Origin: Glebionis coronaria
Lineage: Eukaryota; Streptophyta; Magnoliopsida; Asterales; Asteraceae
Direction: 5' to 3'
Length of the DNA: 64,000 bases
Assembly (NCBI GenBank): GCA_025667525.1
Contig: CM046876.1
Span: 481,512,557-481,576,556, forward strand
In this document: positions 20,810-35,500 of the stretch, one piece after another
Position numbering within the stretch: position 1 is the first letter of the stretch
Layout: every line of letters begins with the position of its first letter
Position numbers and translations under genes: made by a program
The notes under the pieces: model-generated
Told to the model about the DNA's origin: nothing
Database searches by the model: none
The model's input: the letters and a program-made list of their open reading frames with translations, nothing else

Positions 20810-23800
20810 TGTAACACCCCCAAATTTATACAACTCAATACAGCGGAAGACTCGTTGGTGTTACGGGATAGTACATTACTCACATCATAGACAACGCATA
20901 AAAATCGCGTCGTTTATTAATAAAGCATTTCCATTCATAAATATCAAAGTTACATCGGTCCCAAGTCATTGTATTTAATACAGGTTTTACAAAATATTTG
21001 AATGGAAATAAGTATTTAGGTGCGGGCCATGAATTCTTGATGTCTTCCCGAGAATTACCTTCAAGTACCTGAGATAAAGCATGTTAAAAGAAAAGGTCAG
21101 CGATAACGCTGAGTGAATTCATAGAGTTTCATAAAATCCATCAATATAATATATCAGTATAAGATTATTATTGAAAATCATTTTGTACAAATCATTTTAA
21201 TAGGCCATAAAATAGCCAAAGTCATTTTATACAAATCCTTATCGAAAATCACAATATAGGCATTTGCCTTAAAAATCAGTATACGAGCCAATGTCGTAAA
21301 AACATCATACAATACGTCTTATGACGTTGTATGAAAATAAAAACCGTTATATGAATATGGTTATGAAAACCAAAACACGAACATAATATCAATAGTATGA
21401 CCCTGTATTGCTAGTCAGGCAATACATCGTAATTCGGAGCGTCTAGTAGTATTTCGTTAGTTTTGGATTATTATAAGCCGCATGGCATTGTTACCTTACT
21501 AAACCAACAACGGGTAGCTAACCCGAAACCAATTTTGCCCATCTAAAGTAGCGTGTCGTCACAAAGGTCACGCTATGGAAATCTTCTCATACATAAATTC
21601 GCTTACCAATCAATGTGGCACGACGGGTTTCAACCGTCAAGGCGCGAACTGGGGTGATCGTCCCCAAATAGTACTATTATATGCACAAGCGTCTACCAAA
21701 TCCCAGTAGTTCACAATTCATGCTAATGGGAATTTTAGTGACATAACCTAACTTTAATAATCCATTTAATTTCTTCTATCGGGTCCTTTAATCATTTATC
21801 GGGTCATACAATCGGGTCATTCAATCATTCGGGTCTAAATCAATAAACAAACAATCGGGACAAATGGTTTCCTAATTTTATAAAAACTAACATGTTATCT
21901 CCCTCGCGGGTTTATAAAACATTTATAAAAACATTTAAAAGAGTGCGAGGCTATGAACTCACGTTGATGTGGGAAGGCGGGTTATCGGCAATTCGGACGT
22001 ACGGTACGTGCTTCAATCACGGAAACCTAGACAAATAATACTTGTCTTAGACTCATATCCAATGACTTTATAAAATAAAAATTATGTATACATATGATGA
22101 TTATATATATATATATATATGATGATAAAGGGGGTTTACATATTCTCATTAACTCGTTTTAGTGTTTACGTATTGGTATCTTTTTACTAGTTTACTAGTT
22201 TTACCTATTTACGCGTTTTAAGTCCAATAAACTTATTATAAGTTCTTTAACTTGTATCAATCCATGTTATACTTATATCATCAGTATCTACGCTTTACAA
22301 GTTGGGCCTAAATGGGTTAAGCCCAATAAGTTCTTTTTACAAGTTTTTATCTTATTTAGTCCAATTATTAGTCCAATATGCTTAATTAGCTCGTAAATGT
22401 CCGTATTTCTTATAGTTCGGGTTTTATCGGTTTTTACTTGTATTAGGTACTTATATATCAGTATATGAATTTTATAAACTTTACATTAGACGGGTTTGGT
22501 CGTCTAAGTTTTATTTGGCGAAAAACGTTAATTTTACGGCAATAGCCGAAAAAGTCGCAAAAACCAAGTTTATAGTTTTTATTACTTATAAATATTATTT
22601 CATTACCATTTATATAATTTATCCATCTAATTAACCTTTTATATATTTATATAAATAAGTTTTATAAGTTAGTGGGTTTTTATTTTTACATTTTATACAT
22701 TAAAATGTGAGTGCTTATATAATAATAATAAACATTAATTTCAAAAATCTGATTTTTATCTTCATGTTCACCATTTTTACCATATCTAGAGTTCTATAAT
22801 GAATTAGAAGCTCATTTTTGGGTGATATGTTCTTCATATTATGTGCTACATTTAACTTAGTTATAGCTACTGCCCATTTTGAGATTATCATGCCTTAACA
22901 GTCCCTACAAAACTGCTTATTCAGATTAGACCACATAACTTGTTTTGATCATATCTCACTCATTATTTTGATTCCATTGCATGGCCAACTCTCACATGTG
23001 TACAATACATATAGCTTACTTTAAATGGATTCTACTTCATCATTTTATCAGTCCATGACCTGTTTCTTTACTGTTTTATACAGCCATCACTTTTAAGCAA
23101 GATTTTAGCCTTGTTCTTTATAGTTTTTCACCTTTTTAATCATGTTTATCAACACCAAATCCACACATAACATTTTTATCATCATATAATCATCATATAC
23201 ATATACAATAGGAAATAAAATACATGTTTACATAATCAAAATAACAAGAAGATGAGGAGGACAATCTTTATACCACCAAGTTGATGTAGGTTGTGATTTG
23301 AACATGGTTTTTGATGGAGAAACTTGTGAATAACCATGACCATCTTCTAGACCACCATTCTTCATAAACACTTTGTGGAAAATCAGCCCTAGGACACAAG
23401 CAAATCACCTCCAATGATGTTAATATGGCCACCAAATGATCAAGGCTTCAAGATAACTCCTTAATAGAGCTAGTAAACATGTGTTTCATGGTTAGAAGAG
23501 ATCAAAACGGGTGTTTGTAGCTTTATTTTGGACGGCAAGGGGAGAGTGTTTGAGAGAGTTTTGAGAGAATTTGCATGTAAGAAAATGGTGGAAGTGAAGT
23601 TGCTAGTGGTTTTGTGTAAACAAGTGGGAAGTTGAAAGCTTAAAGGGTAAGCTAAGCTTACACTTGTTGTAAGTTAGCTAACTTGATGCCACCTTAGTGT
23701 GTGGTGTCAAGTGTGCCGTCCAACTTAAGCTAGTGGGGTGGGACAATGTATTTTGTCCCATCTCACTAGTTTACGGGTATTTCTCGATTCTAGTTTTCTC

Positions 23801-24267
23801 GATTTGCGTGCCCTCGGGTCGTTTTACGAAAAACGTTTTTATAAATTATGAATCAACGTCACAAAACGAATCCAATAAAAATTGTCTCATCAAAAACGGA
23901 GTTCGAAAACGTAAATACGTAATCCTAGGGTTTCCGGTTTAGTCGTAAAGGACGTTAAAATAAAATCGTAAGTCCTAATCTCTTCTCGTAAATTTGTGAG
24001 TTTATGAACCAACACAAATTTAAAACTCCAAAATAATATTCACGGATAAATTTATTTTCTGAAATGTCGGACTGTCACCAAAGACGGTGCATGTAAACGT
24101 AAGCACGTAACGTTGAATCCTCCGGTTTAAACGTAGTCGATGCTACTTCAAGACGTAAATCCAAATTTCTTCCCAAAAATAAGTGAGTTCATATTGTAAT
24201 ATTAAAATAATATTTTCAAATAATATTTAAGAATAAAATATCAATCGTAAATTGACGGATTGTCACA
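20810..24267 (-). repeat. Element C 5' LTR (3458 bp)
   Basis: Complete LTR with plus-strand ends TGTAACACCCC and TGTCACA. The 22990-24267 part matches the 3' LTR fragment. The rest (20810-22989) is the portion whose 3' partner lies beyond S1. It is AT-rich with no ORF of note. The bases after it, ATGAT, are the presumed target duplication. Confidence 0.85.
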
Positions 24268-25697
24268 ATGATGGTCGAGAATAGATACCGACATGAACAC
24301 GGATGCCCGCGACTCAACTGAACAAGAACTCAAACTCGCGGCTAACGAATCGAATACCAACGATTAGGAAACCAAAACTCGAAACATGCCGACTTGAACC
24401 AAGGCCGTGATTGAACCCAAAATAAAATATATACGAAGTTCTAACCCGCTCTCTATTGGAGTAATAAGATGTCTAGTCATGGCATGGTTTCCTTTGTTGT
24501 CACCTTCACCAAGACTCCTGGTGTGAAAACATATATATGTCGATGGATGCGTATGGTGTATGACGAGATGGCATATATGTCTCCCAAAGTGTTATGTTGT
24601 TAATCTATACACTTTCAATATATGAGCTGCTAGGTTGCAGCAACCATGCATATCTCTCTCGCCGCTTTTGCTCAGGCTTACACTTACGCCGCAAACATGT
24701 TAATCACCTTTTGTTCTACTCTCATGTTCGCTTTGTCCCGGGCGATCATCTCCCAAGTAACAATACATAAAAAAAAGTTATTCATTTTTGAAGAGTGAAC
24801 AAAGATAGATGCAAGAGATTATCTTTGGTCATATTATCATAAACTTTGGAAAGTCATTCTATATTCAAAATTTGGAAGCGTAGAGTATTTTTGTAATTGA
24901 GCCGAGTGACAATTTTAAATAAAGGAATATCAAGCTCTTGCGTGTGAGTTTATTAACTTACGAGGAATAAGGTGTGTCGTGGGTGTTCAAATTACGAACT
25001 ACGTGTACATACGAGAGTTAAATAGAAAAGAAGCGGTGTAAAGTTGTGATTTGAAGACGAATATTAACATTTGAACAAGAAAATAAACAGAACTCCATAA
25101 AAGAAAAGCAAATATCGATGACATTGATAGATAAAATTATTGATGACGTTACCATCACAAGTATCAAACATACTAGCAAATGATGTGCTACTATATTTTA
25201 TTTTTAGATAAATAATGAATAAGTGGGTATTATCAAGACCCAATATTATAAAAGTTATGCGATTTCAAAGTTATGCGTAAAACACGAAAAATAAATGTTC
25301 AATGCAAAATAAAAATGTCGACATTCGCAGAACATTGGTATTTTGCTAAATAAATAAAGGCTTATAATTTTATAAACGTTAACGATCATATAAACTAATG
25401 ACACTTAAAAGTTTATCACAAATTTATGATGAATGTCCTTAAAACGAAAAATTAAAACGTCGACAATAAGAAAATATTAAATATCAAAACTATCGAAAAT
25501 AAAATGTAAAATTTTGGGCATCCGTCGGTATCACGATCGTTAATAGTCCTCGTTACTCTTCGAAACATAAAAATAAAATGTTAAATACCGGTTTCAACTT
25601 AAACCGTTAAACATAATAGTATTTGACATCATTAAATGTTTAAAAATACTTGAAAGATAGAATTAAGTAATGACCTTATTTTTGCGGGTTTTACATA
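24268..25697. other. Unassigned non-coding DNA between elements C and A
   Basis: No ORF or recognised repeat family. The right edge ends in GCGGGTTTTACA, almost identical to the terminus of the neighbouring gypsy LTR (TGCGGGTTTTACA at 26882-26894), so this may be the tail of a related LTR joined to a truncated gypsy A LTR. Confidence 0.4.
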
Positions 25698-26894
25698 AGT
25701 GAAGTTAAATTAGTACAATACAAGTCATGGTTATAGTTGGTTAATTAAATAACTAGTTAATTTAATTAAACTATATGTTATATGATTTTAATTAAAATAC
25801 ACATTTAATTGAAATAACTAATTATAAATACCTTAGGTTATACATGAATTAATTTTTAATAAATTAATTAACCTAAAGTTTAATATGACATGGTTTATAA
25901 AATAGTTTTTATAAAAACCCGAATCCCGAGCCCGTGTTTTAATATAAGCCGAATCAAATAAGCTATTAACAAGTCCCACCGAGTCCTTGGAAAGAATCTC
26001 GGTTGACACTACTTAAACAACTAACATGTAAATATACCCTGACTCGAAGTCGGGGTCCCTTTTGTCTCGGGTCCGAATAACCAAAACCAACCGAGCACCC
26101 ATTGGGGTCTCGGTGGTGTCTCGGCTCCACCCTAAACCGAAAACAAACACACCCCGACCCAAGGTCGGGGTTCCCTTGTCTTGCCGAGCCAAAAATCAAC
26201 CAAGCAGAGACCTTGTATGGTCTCGGTGGTGGTGATAAAAACAAACCGAACACCCCCTTGGTTTTGGTGCCTCGGCCGAACCACAAACAAAAACCAAACG
26301 TACCCTTGACCCAAAATTAATTCATCCTTGTTGTTAGTTTACATGTGCATGTGATTAATTAATTTTTAAACATGGAATCATAAGAAAATAAAATAAAAGA
26401 AAAGGTTTTTGAATATACCACTATGCGTAGAATCACGAGATGATCACAAATAATTAAACAACCAAGAAAATCGTCCGGTTTTGCCTTGTGTTCTTTGTGT
26501 GGCCGGCGGCTAAGGAGAAACAAGGAGGAGAGGACAAAGTTTTTCTGTAACCTAGAAATATGAGAAAAAGGTTTCCTCCAAGAGTTTTATTAAAATAGGT
26601 TTTGGGCCAAAAGGCCCACTTGGCATTCCTCTCTTGTTCTAGCCGCGGCATGTGGGGCCCACATGGGTAAACCCGTAGTTTTCGTATGTTAAATAATTTA
26701 CATGTGTGTTCGTGATTTATTATTTGTGATTTTGGTATTCATGATCGTGTCACATTTATAATATTCATGATTGTTCGTTATTTATTGTCGTGACACGTGT
26801 ATTAATATTATAAATGGAAAGTTTAAATTTTATTGTGTTTTCGTATGTTACTGTTCACGTGTACTACTCATAGGTTTTTAATGCGGGTTTTACA
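25698..26894 (-). repeat. Element A 3' LTR, truncated
   Basis: Matches 58350-59550 closely (1197 against 1201 bp) and ends in GGGTTTTACA next to a PPT. The remaining part of the LTR (present at 57339-58349) is missing here, so the left end is a deletion or recombination breakpoint. It contains GC-rich inverted repeats such as ACCCCGAC/GTCGGGGT near 26152-26172. Small frames at 25966-26314 show no domain. Confidence 0.85.
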
Positions 26895-26908
26895 ACTCTT
26901 CCCCTCTT
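26895..26908 (-). other. Element A polypurine tract
   Basis: Element-sense AAGAGGGGAAGAGT directly precedes the LTR start TGTAAAACCCGC. Copy B has the equivalent tract with one change. Confidence 0.85.
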
Positions 26909-26965
26909 GAAGAACAATTCATCCTCGAACTGGAGAAACGTAAACTGAAAGAAAACATACCCGAA

Positions 26966-28818
26966 TTAGAACTGGAAATGAGGGTTAGAAGTCCGTATAG
27001 ATTCCTCTGTCTCCCAAGTGGGTTCCCGCTCAGGATGATCCCTCCAGAGGATTTTGACGAAAGGGATCGTATTCCTCCGCATGACACGATCTTGTCGCTC
27101 AAGAACTCTCTCGGGTTCTTCGACATATGAAAGATCCTCTCGAATCTGATCAAGTGGATACTGGACAACATGAACTGGATGATAGTTGTATCCTCTGAGT
27201 AAGGATACATGGAACATGTTGTGAACGTGTGACAGCTGAGGCGGTAACGCTAAACGATATGACACTTCACCAACGCGTTCTATGATGTCGAACGGTCCGA
27301 TAAAGCGAGGACTGAGCTTCCCTTTGACTCCAAAACGTCTAACTCTTTGTGCAGGTGATACCTTGAGGAAAACATGGTCACCTACGTTGAAAGACACATC
27401 TCTACGACATTTATCAGCATAGCTCTTCTAACGAGCACGAACTTCCTGAAGTTTTGCCTTGGCGACAACGACCTTCTCATTGGTCACTTCAATCATCTCT
27501 GGTCCTTCCAGCAGTCGTTCGCCCACTTGATCCCAACAGATTGGAGCGCGACACTTTCTGCCATACAACATCTCAAAGGGTGCACACTTGATGCTAGCGT
27601 GCCAGCTGTTGTTGTATGCGAATTCTACTAGGAATATATAATCATCCCAGCTTCCTGACCATTCTAGAGCACACGATCGCAACATGTCCTCCAGTGTCTG
27701 AATGGTACGTTCCGACTGTCCGTCGGTCTGAGGATGAAAGGCAATACTAAGCTTAAGTCTGGTGCCCCAAGATTTCTGCAGACTCTGCCAGAAACGTGAC
27801 GTGAAACGGGGATCTTTGTCAGAGATGATTTCTGACGGAGTACCATGCAGTCTCATGATCTCCCTCTGGAATGTGTCTGCTAATTTGATGACCGGATGCT
27901 CCTTGCGAATCGACAGAAAATGAGCAGATTTAGTCAACCTATCAACAATGACCCAGATAGCGTCATTCTTCTTCTGAGTAACCGGAAGACCAGTAACAAA
28001 ACCCATGGAGATTTTGTCCCACTTCCATGCTGTAATATCTAATGGTTGTAGTAAACTACTAGCACGCTGATGTTCGATCTTCACCTGTTGGCAGATCATA
28101 CACTTAGAAACGAAGGTGGCAACATCCTTCTTCATACCACTCCACCAAAAGTGTTGCTTGATGTCGTGGTACATCTTGGTAGAACCAGGATGTATGGTAA
28201 ATGGAGAACTGTGAGCTTCAGTCAACACAGCTTCCCTGAGAGTAGAGTCATCAGGAACCACTAGTCTAGTGCCTTGCCATAAGATACCATCGACGTCAAC
28301 ACGAAACTCCGTCTGCTGGTGAAGGTTCTGAATGATAGACCAAACCTCACCATCGTCCTTCTGAGCTTCCTTTATCCTTGAATGTAAGTTTGGTTCCACT
28401 CTAAGATTAGCCCAGTAACCGTGTTGTCCTCGTACACAAAACTGAAAATCAGTCATCTCTAGGTCACGAATGATCTCCTTTGCAACCCATATGCCAGCAC
28501 TCATACCCGACCTTCTGCTTAGAGCATCTGCCACCACATTCGCCTTACCAGGATGGTACTGAATGTTGATGTCGTAGTCCTTCAATAGCTCTAACCATCT
28601 CCTCTGTCTCATGTTCAGTTCCTTATGAGTGAAGATATACTTGAGACTCTTGTGGTCGGTGAATATGTCACATGATTCACCATACAAATAATGTCTCCAG
28701 ATCTTCAACGCGAAAACAACTGCTGAAAGCTCTAAATTGTGAGTAGGATAGTTTTCTTCATAAGGTTTCAGATGTCGTGATGCGTATGCAATAACCTTCC
28801 CATGTTCCATGAGAACGC
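26966..28818 (-). pseudogene. pol: Element A pol, 3' half: RNase H, integrase, chromodomain-like tail
   Basis: Begins mid-RNase H at the D insertion. Visible are the RNase H block ([13 protein letters not shown]), the integrase HHCC module (H...H, CMIC), the core with D in SDKDPRF and E in GQSERTIQ, and the tail motif ILWRDHPEREPTWETEE. The first catalytic Asp of the core, normally in MDF, is Gly (MGFVTGLP). A TAG at 27428-27430 replaces a CAG kept in copy B. The upstream frame is fused into the LTR of D. Confidence 0.9.
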
Positions 28819-29545
28819 TATAGGTGATTACCCATATAAACATGATATGAATAAATAATAAACGCATCGGAAAGATCACCTATTAACGGATCCATAGAGT
28901 CATATGATTAATCGAAAGAATAAACAATAAAAGCATACCTTTGTAGCGTGATTCGGTAGGATCGAATGGAGACCATCATCAATACACATTTTAGCCAAGA
29001 AACCCAAGTGACCAAATAGATCACCTCTATGTAGAAACACACTACACGTCATCGTATACCAAAACGATGCTAGTCTTAATACCCGTATCTCTTTATCAAG
29101 CCTTTAACAGCAACTTATTAAAGCTTAATAAAAATAACCAAAACAAATCACCACCATGGATGATTTTGCCGTCACATGTTTTTTTGGAGAAAACACCATG
29201 CGTTTTTTTAAGAATGGTTTTCTTCCAATTAGACAATAGTCAAAGTCATCACTATATCACTTTTTAAAAACCAAAACGTATACAAAATATACGGAATATT
29301 AATTTGGAAATTATGGCTTTAAATGGGCTTTACTACTAATTTGTTCAAATTGATATTTTTTACTAAGTCTATACTTAGTAATAAAAGCCCAATGGTTATC
29401 TCGAGTTACAAAGGTTATAAATATATCGTAAATACGATAAACATGATATATTAAAATGGTACCTCAGTGTATATGTGTGTGACCCCATAGGCCCATATGT
29501 TTCTAGCCATATAATTAGTTGTTATGACACGAGCAAACTCCAACA
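28819..29545 (-). repeat. Element D 3' LTR (727 bp)
   Basis: Paired with 35619-36345. Its element-sense 3' end reads into the RNase H of element A, so transcription from it would enter that pseudogene. An in-frame ATG at 28867 extends the pol frame into the LTR. Confidence 0.93.
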
Positions 29546-29560
29546 GCTCCCACTTGCGCA
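29546..29560 (-). other. Element D polypurine tract
   Basis: Element-sense GCGCAAGTGGGAGC immediately precedes the 3' LTR start TGTTGGAG. Confidence 0.7.
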
Positions 29561-32500
29561 CGTCATAATAATCATGTAATTATACAAGCAATGGTTAGCG
29601 TCTAGCAACACGCCAATGCCCCCAGAAACATATGAGGATAGTTTCTCAAACATCTCATTTAAATGGTTTAGATATCAATCATCCTTTTGTTTTAGATACT
29701 CTGTTAAACTTTAGACATGGATCAAAAGTCATTCTTAAGTTTAACTATTATGTTTCTCGATATTCATATTGAACTAGATTTCTAAATTAATCAAGCATCA
29801 TCTTAATTACATTTGGGTGTGGCCACACATATATCTGTACAATTCATCGAGGGGCCCAGTAGTATTTAACTCCAATACATGTGAAGGAACAATTCCTATT
29901 TTGATTGCACGTGTCGTTCATGTGTTTCGCATCGCACCTGAAAATGGTCTTTATAGCAGCCTTGTTCAGGACAACGTTGAACCATATCAAAGATTGACAT
30001 TCCACACATACAAAACCTACTTGCGTCTCAAGTCTAAGGATGAGAGATTCAACCACTTGTGAGATTCACTATTGACGACGATCCATGAAGTGAATTCTCG
30101 TAGGTTGGGTCAATCCAATGTTCATCCAATGAACACATGTGAGTTTGGCGGCATCATCAATTAATATTCATTCCAAATGAATATGACCAACTCACATTTG
30201 TCTTAATTCAACAATACCCCCGTATCGTCAACTAACAAAATACTAAAAAAAGCAGATATACATGAGACAAATCTAAGGTCAAGTCCAATGTTCCAAGCAT
30301 GATGAACATGTTTGGCTACAAGACATTGAATTTTACACAAGGACCTGTTGAGTTGTCATCTGAGTGAACTTTTGAGAATACTTATTTCCGACACTCACAA
30401 ATAGTGAATAATTTGAAAAATATAATGATTGTCATTTTGTATATGTGCGCTCAAGTACTAATACAATAATACTAGCATCGCCATGTACATTACATAGGTT
30501 GTTTGAAGCAAGTAGAACACCTATTTAATATAATCTTCATAACAGCTTCTCAAACTATAAAGTATTCTTATTTTACTAATAAGTAGTGCAACAGTGCTTT
30601 TCGTCAAGCACGTCTAGGTAGTAGTATTATCATTTAAGATTAAATCCTACTCTTGCTAGAATTGAGTACCATCTCAATCAAAGTAAGAATTAGCGTATAA
30701 ACTCAACACTAATCTCCTTACCTAAAATCCTTAAACGATGAACATGTCTATAGTAGTCTAATAACTTTCACTTAGATACTTTTTGACCAGTTCATCTTGC
30801 ATTCATGCAAGTGTTAAAATTAGTCTAATACATAACATATCATACGCAATGAATCCATTAGGTAAACTAAGGGTTTCCATGTGCATATACAATCTTATCA
30901 AGTGAGATAGAACTTTGACACTTTCTCAATGATGTGTCATATTTAGACTTATTAACCGCGTATGCCTTTTCCTAATAAGCATATGTTCCAAGGTTATATT
31001 TGTCATTTCTTATATCTCTCAACAGAAATATATTCCAACCCAAGGATTAAAAACTAGCTTTGATGGAATATCATTTCCAATATGTTAACAACATATGAGA
31101 TTTAAGAACAAACAAAAAAATATGCTCCTACTAGCTTAAAGAGTTATCTTTGTTTTAATCATGATCATATCCTTGATTCAAACTTAAGATTCCAACTCCT
31201 AGATGCATGCTCTAATCCACACTTGGATTTCTAGAGTTTATACACCAATTTCCATATTTCATATTCATGAAATCAAGTATGGTAATTAATATTTTTAATA
31301 ATTTAACACTCATAAAGAAAAGAAAGCCTTAAATCATGATCAAATGCTTGAGCATGCCTTAAACTCTATTCAAAGAGAGTGTGTATTAAAGTGTACAATT
31401 GTGTCCATATCTATCTTCTCATAGAAGACCATTTATAACCTATCAGTCTTACTGATTGGTGAAAGAATTTCAAATTCCAAAATTGATTTTCTTTTATAGA
31501 CTACATCTACCATTCATAGTTTTGAGTCATTAATTAGATTCTAAATATAAAATGAGTCTCGATAGTTATGAGGTTCACTATGATCCTCTAACTCATATTC
31601 CTCAACATTGACATGACATTCATATCTTCAGGTGCTTGAGGTATCCTTGCGGATATGCGAATGGGAATTACAACACTTTGTGGCTTTTGCATTTACATGC
31701 TCAGCCTCAATTGTGTCGTTCACTAGTGTATTCAGAAGGTTGTATTTTACTCCCACTTGATTCTTGTAAGAGGATACTGTCTCCAAGTACATAACATGTC
31801 GAGTAACAATGAATTGTTCTCGTTTGGGATGTGTAAAATACATTGAAAATTTCTTGATTCAAGTTTGTTAATAACACGTCTAACATGATTTTAACAAATT
31901 CAAGACTTCAACTAAGACTTATTGGGAGTCATCCCCTTCCATAACTTGATGGTTTCTTTGTTACCTTCTTGTTTGGAACCATATTGAATAAGCATGTGGC
32001 TCATTCAAAATTTTGTTAACCTTAATAAGATAAGAGAGAGTAGTTAGTGTTATCAAGGATCAAATAATAACAATAGTATTTGATGTTACACGTGATACCT
32101 AGTGTTACGATTGTGAGACAATATCACAATTCCTTAGATAACCTAATACTCTTTGGATCACATATTTTATTATTTGGTCAAACCAAATTGCATACAAAAT
32201 ATATTCAAGCCAATTGCATGCTATAAAGTATGATTGTTTTAGCATTTCAAGAACTTCATGTTCATGTTTTTACAAGAAAACATAACATGTTAGTCACAAA
32301 ATTTACTTTATAAGGTATTGAACAATTCAATAACTTCATTGTATATGCCCTAACAAGAAGACTCAACAAGTGAAGTACTTACTTTATTTTATAATTCTTT
32401 GAACGATTCAAGGAAGTTCACGTTTATGTCTTTACTTGAAGACATAAACATATTACAAATAAAGTATTATTAAATTCTTACTTTTGGTTTCGATAGAATT

Positions 32501-35500
32501 TTCAAGTTAATTTACATACTTCATGTTTATGTCTTTACAAGAAGACATATGCATAACACCTAAACCATTTAGGTAATGTGAAGTCGTTTTTATTATTTCT
32601 TGACATTAGTTCTCTATTAGACAACATACATCAATATGTAAAAGTCCTAGTAGAATATAATTAGCCATATTGTGTTGTACCTTGCACACTCTAATATTTC
32701 TCCCACTTGAGCATGGCACAACATCATATATGAATAATATTAAAATATCACAGATATAATAAGATTTAAGTCATACTCAAATCAAGCTTGTATAGAAGGG
32801 TTATGTAGAACTTCATCGTTTAATAAGCAATCATGCATAACTATTTTTAGATAACATTTCGAGAAGCGATATCAGAAAAGCGACTAGTTATCTTTAAAAT
32901 AATATGCAATAAGGCTTAGAAAACTATGATGTTATTTCAAGACAATCAAGAAATTAAGTGGGTCACTTACAATGTGATAAGCTCATAGCTCCCACTGAAT
33001 AAGACAACATTACAAGTGTGTCCTATGATTGAAAACTGCATTGCTCCCATTAGTTAAGACAACATTTTTAATGTATCTATACTAGTGAAAAAGCAAGTAG
33101 CAATTTGTATACTTTCTAGTTCTTTGAATGTCTACACATTATAGCCAATGTGAGTCGCGTAAACTAGTAACCATGTACATAGATATTCAAAGAAAAGTAT
33201 CAAGTTCTACTATATTATAATGGGATTTCTATCGATGCCATTAACTTGAAAGTTTTGCATGCAATTCCTCTTTCTACTTTACCTCAAAGGTTTGTAGAAT
33301 CTTATGGAACTTGTTTGTGTAAGGAAAAAATATACTGTAAAAACATGCTAGTAATTTCCTTTCCTCTCACGGTTTATTGAGACTTCAATTTCTATTCAAG
33401 ACTTCATATAATATCTTAACACTTTAAGATGTGCAACCGTACTTAATCGTTTTGACTTACAAGACAATGCGCTTTCTTGAGTAGGTATGTATTAAGATTG
33501 ATTAGAATTGAGAAGATTCAAGTGTTCCTATTACAGCTTTCTCATACAAGGAGAAAGGATGGGAACGAGTCTTATTCTTACAAGGAAATAAGACTTAGTT
33601 TGTTTTCCTCTAGCACAAAAGGAAACAAACTTTGTTTACGGTTTGTGTTGCATAAAATCATTAATAGAAATACAAAGTTCATATTTAGTATTTTCGATAA
33701 TTATCCTTTTAAAATTAGCTACCCAAGTTTATAAAAAAAAATTAATTTTAAGAAAAGGCTAAGATCCTCATTAAGGTTCCACCATTACATCAGTTGATCT
33801 GCTAGCAATGATAGATTCAATAGGTAGATGACGCTCATCAATTGCAAATCTTGTGCAATTCTTAGATCCTTATGGGACTCATGACACAAGGAAACATTTT
33901 ACTAAATGTCAAACTGGCATGTTTAGCCCCATCCTTGCCTCGGTCAAGGTCTCACCGTTGTACCGATTAAGTCATCCAATTTGAGAACATGCGAGAATAA
34001 GTCTAGGTCTCACGCATAGATAATAGTCACCTTGGGTTACAATTCACATCCGTCTCACAAGATGCAAAAAGTAATTGCAAGTGATCTCAAACGATTGGAC
34101 GGCATGACTTAAATTTGAGACGGGTATAAAAGTTTGATTTACAAATCAAAATTGTGTACGAGAAAGCATGCATTCATCCATCGTAGCACAAGTTAAAAAC
34201 ATTTCTTAACTTAATTCTAATCTTGTTTTAATTTATGCGTGTCAAGTTGTCCAAGTTAAAGACTAATATAAAACCTAAGTGGAATTTAATATTAGATTAG
34301 ACAATACATAAAAGAAATAACATTCATAACACATTACGAGTTATTATAAAAACAAGATTTTAGTTTAAAATCATATTTAAAATTTAAATTAAATCAAATA
34401 TTTAGTTTTGTAATTGGTTTGTGATTGGTTTTAAGTTTTTACAAAAACATTTTCAAGTTATAGCAAGATATCAAGCAAATAAGCAACCACACAACCACAA
34501 GTATGCAAAGCCTCAAACCGATGAAAAACCTATGCTTGATCTCGTGAGCCATCACGAGTACCAAGAAGTCAACTAAGGGTAAGTCAACACAACCACAAAG
34601 TGGGCTCCCACTTGCTCCAAGACCATCTAGAGCAAGTAGAACCCAAAGTGAACATGAGGCCCAAATCTGCCATAAAATTTCAGTCGACTTCTAGGGCCCA
34701 AAACCCATAGAAGTAGTCTTCCCCTGCCTGAGGTCCAGTTGAGACTTTTGAAGGCCCATGAGTTATGAATAAGCACACCAAAATTGGGCTTCTATCTCCT
34801 TATAGAACTCCAGGAAATCATGTTTTAGTGCAGGTCACTCAGCAGCTCCGAATTTCACAATATGTCTTTAATTCTTTAGCCATTCTCATCCAAGCATCGA
34901 TTACAATTTATTTGTGACTAAAAACATTTAACCTATCATTAAAATACTGTAAAGTGCCCAACAATGGCTATAACCAACATCAAAAACATATTAATTAAGC
35001 CGAAACAATGGCAAACCCCAAAATTGAAATTAAATGCAAATCAACACACAACATGTCACATTTGGTCTAGGTTTTCATCGGCTTTGCATACGAAACATAA
35101 TAATACCATAAGATTATGAATATAACAAGATGTTGGCTAAGTCCATGGCCAAACAAGCATGTATTTGTCATGGAAACAAAATTAAACAACAAGAAACACT
35201 TGTTAGCCAACGAAATCGAAGCAATAATCAACAATTAATTAGACCCCCGATTGGTACGTGTAACCAATGAACTTAGGATATTAAAACCACATTTTAAACA
35301 CCTTATAATTATCATATAATTACAGAAATCATGTCCATGGGGCTGTTCTAAAACAGTTTCACAAATCGTGCCAAAACACGCGTTTTTAGGTCATTTTACA
35401 CATACCGGTAACAATACCAATTAAGATATGCGTAACACGTGGACATGGAATAAAAAATCACAGATCATAAGACCATCTTAGGTCTTTTTTATCACGAAAA

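Noticed and set aside
25966..26320. Overlapping frames of 60-106 codons in the gypsy LTR (also 58618-58941)
   Set aside because: Inside LTR sequence, different frames overlap on both strands, no domain; GC-rich inverted repeats keep them open.
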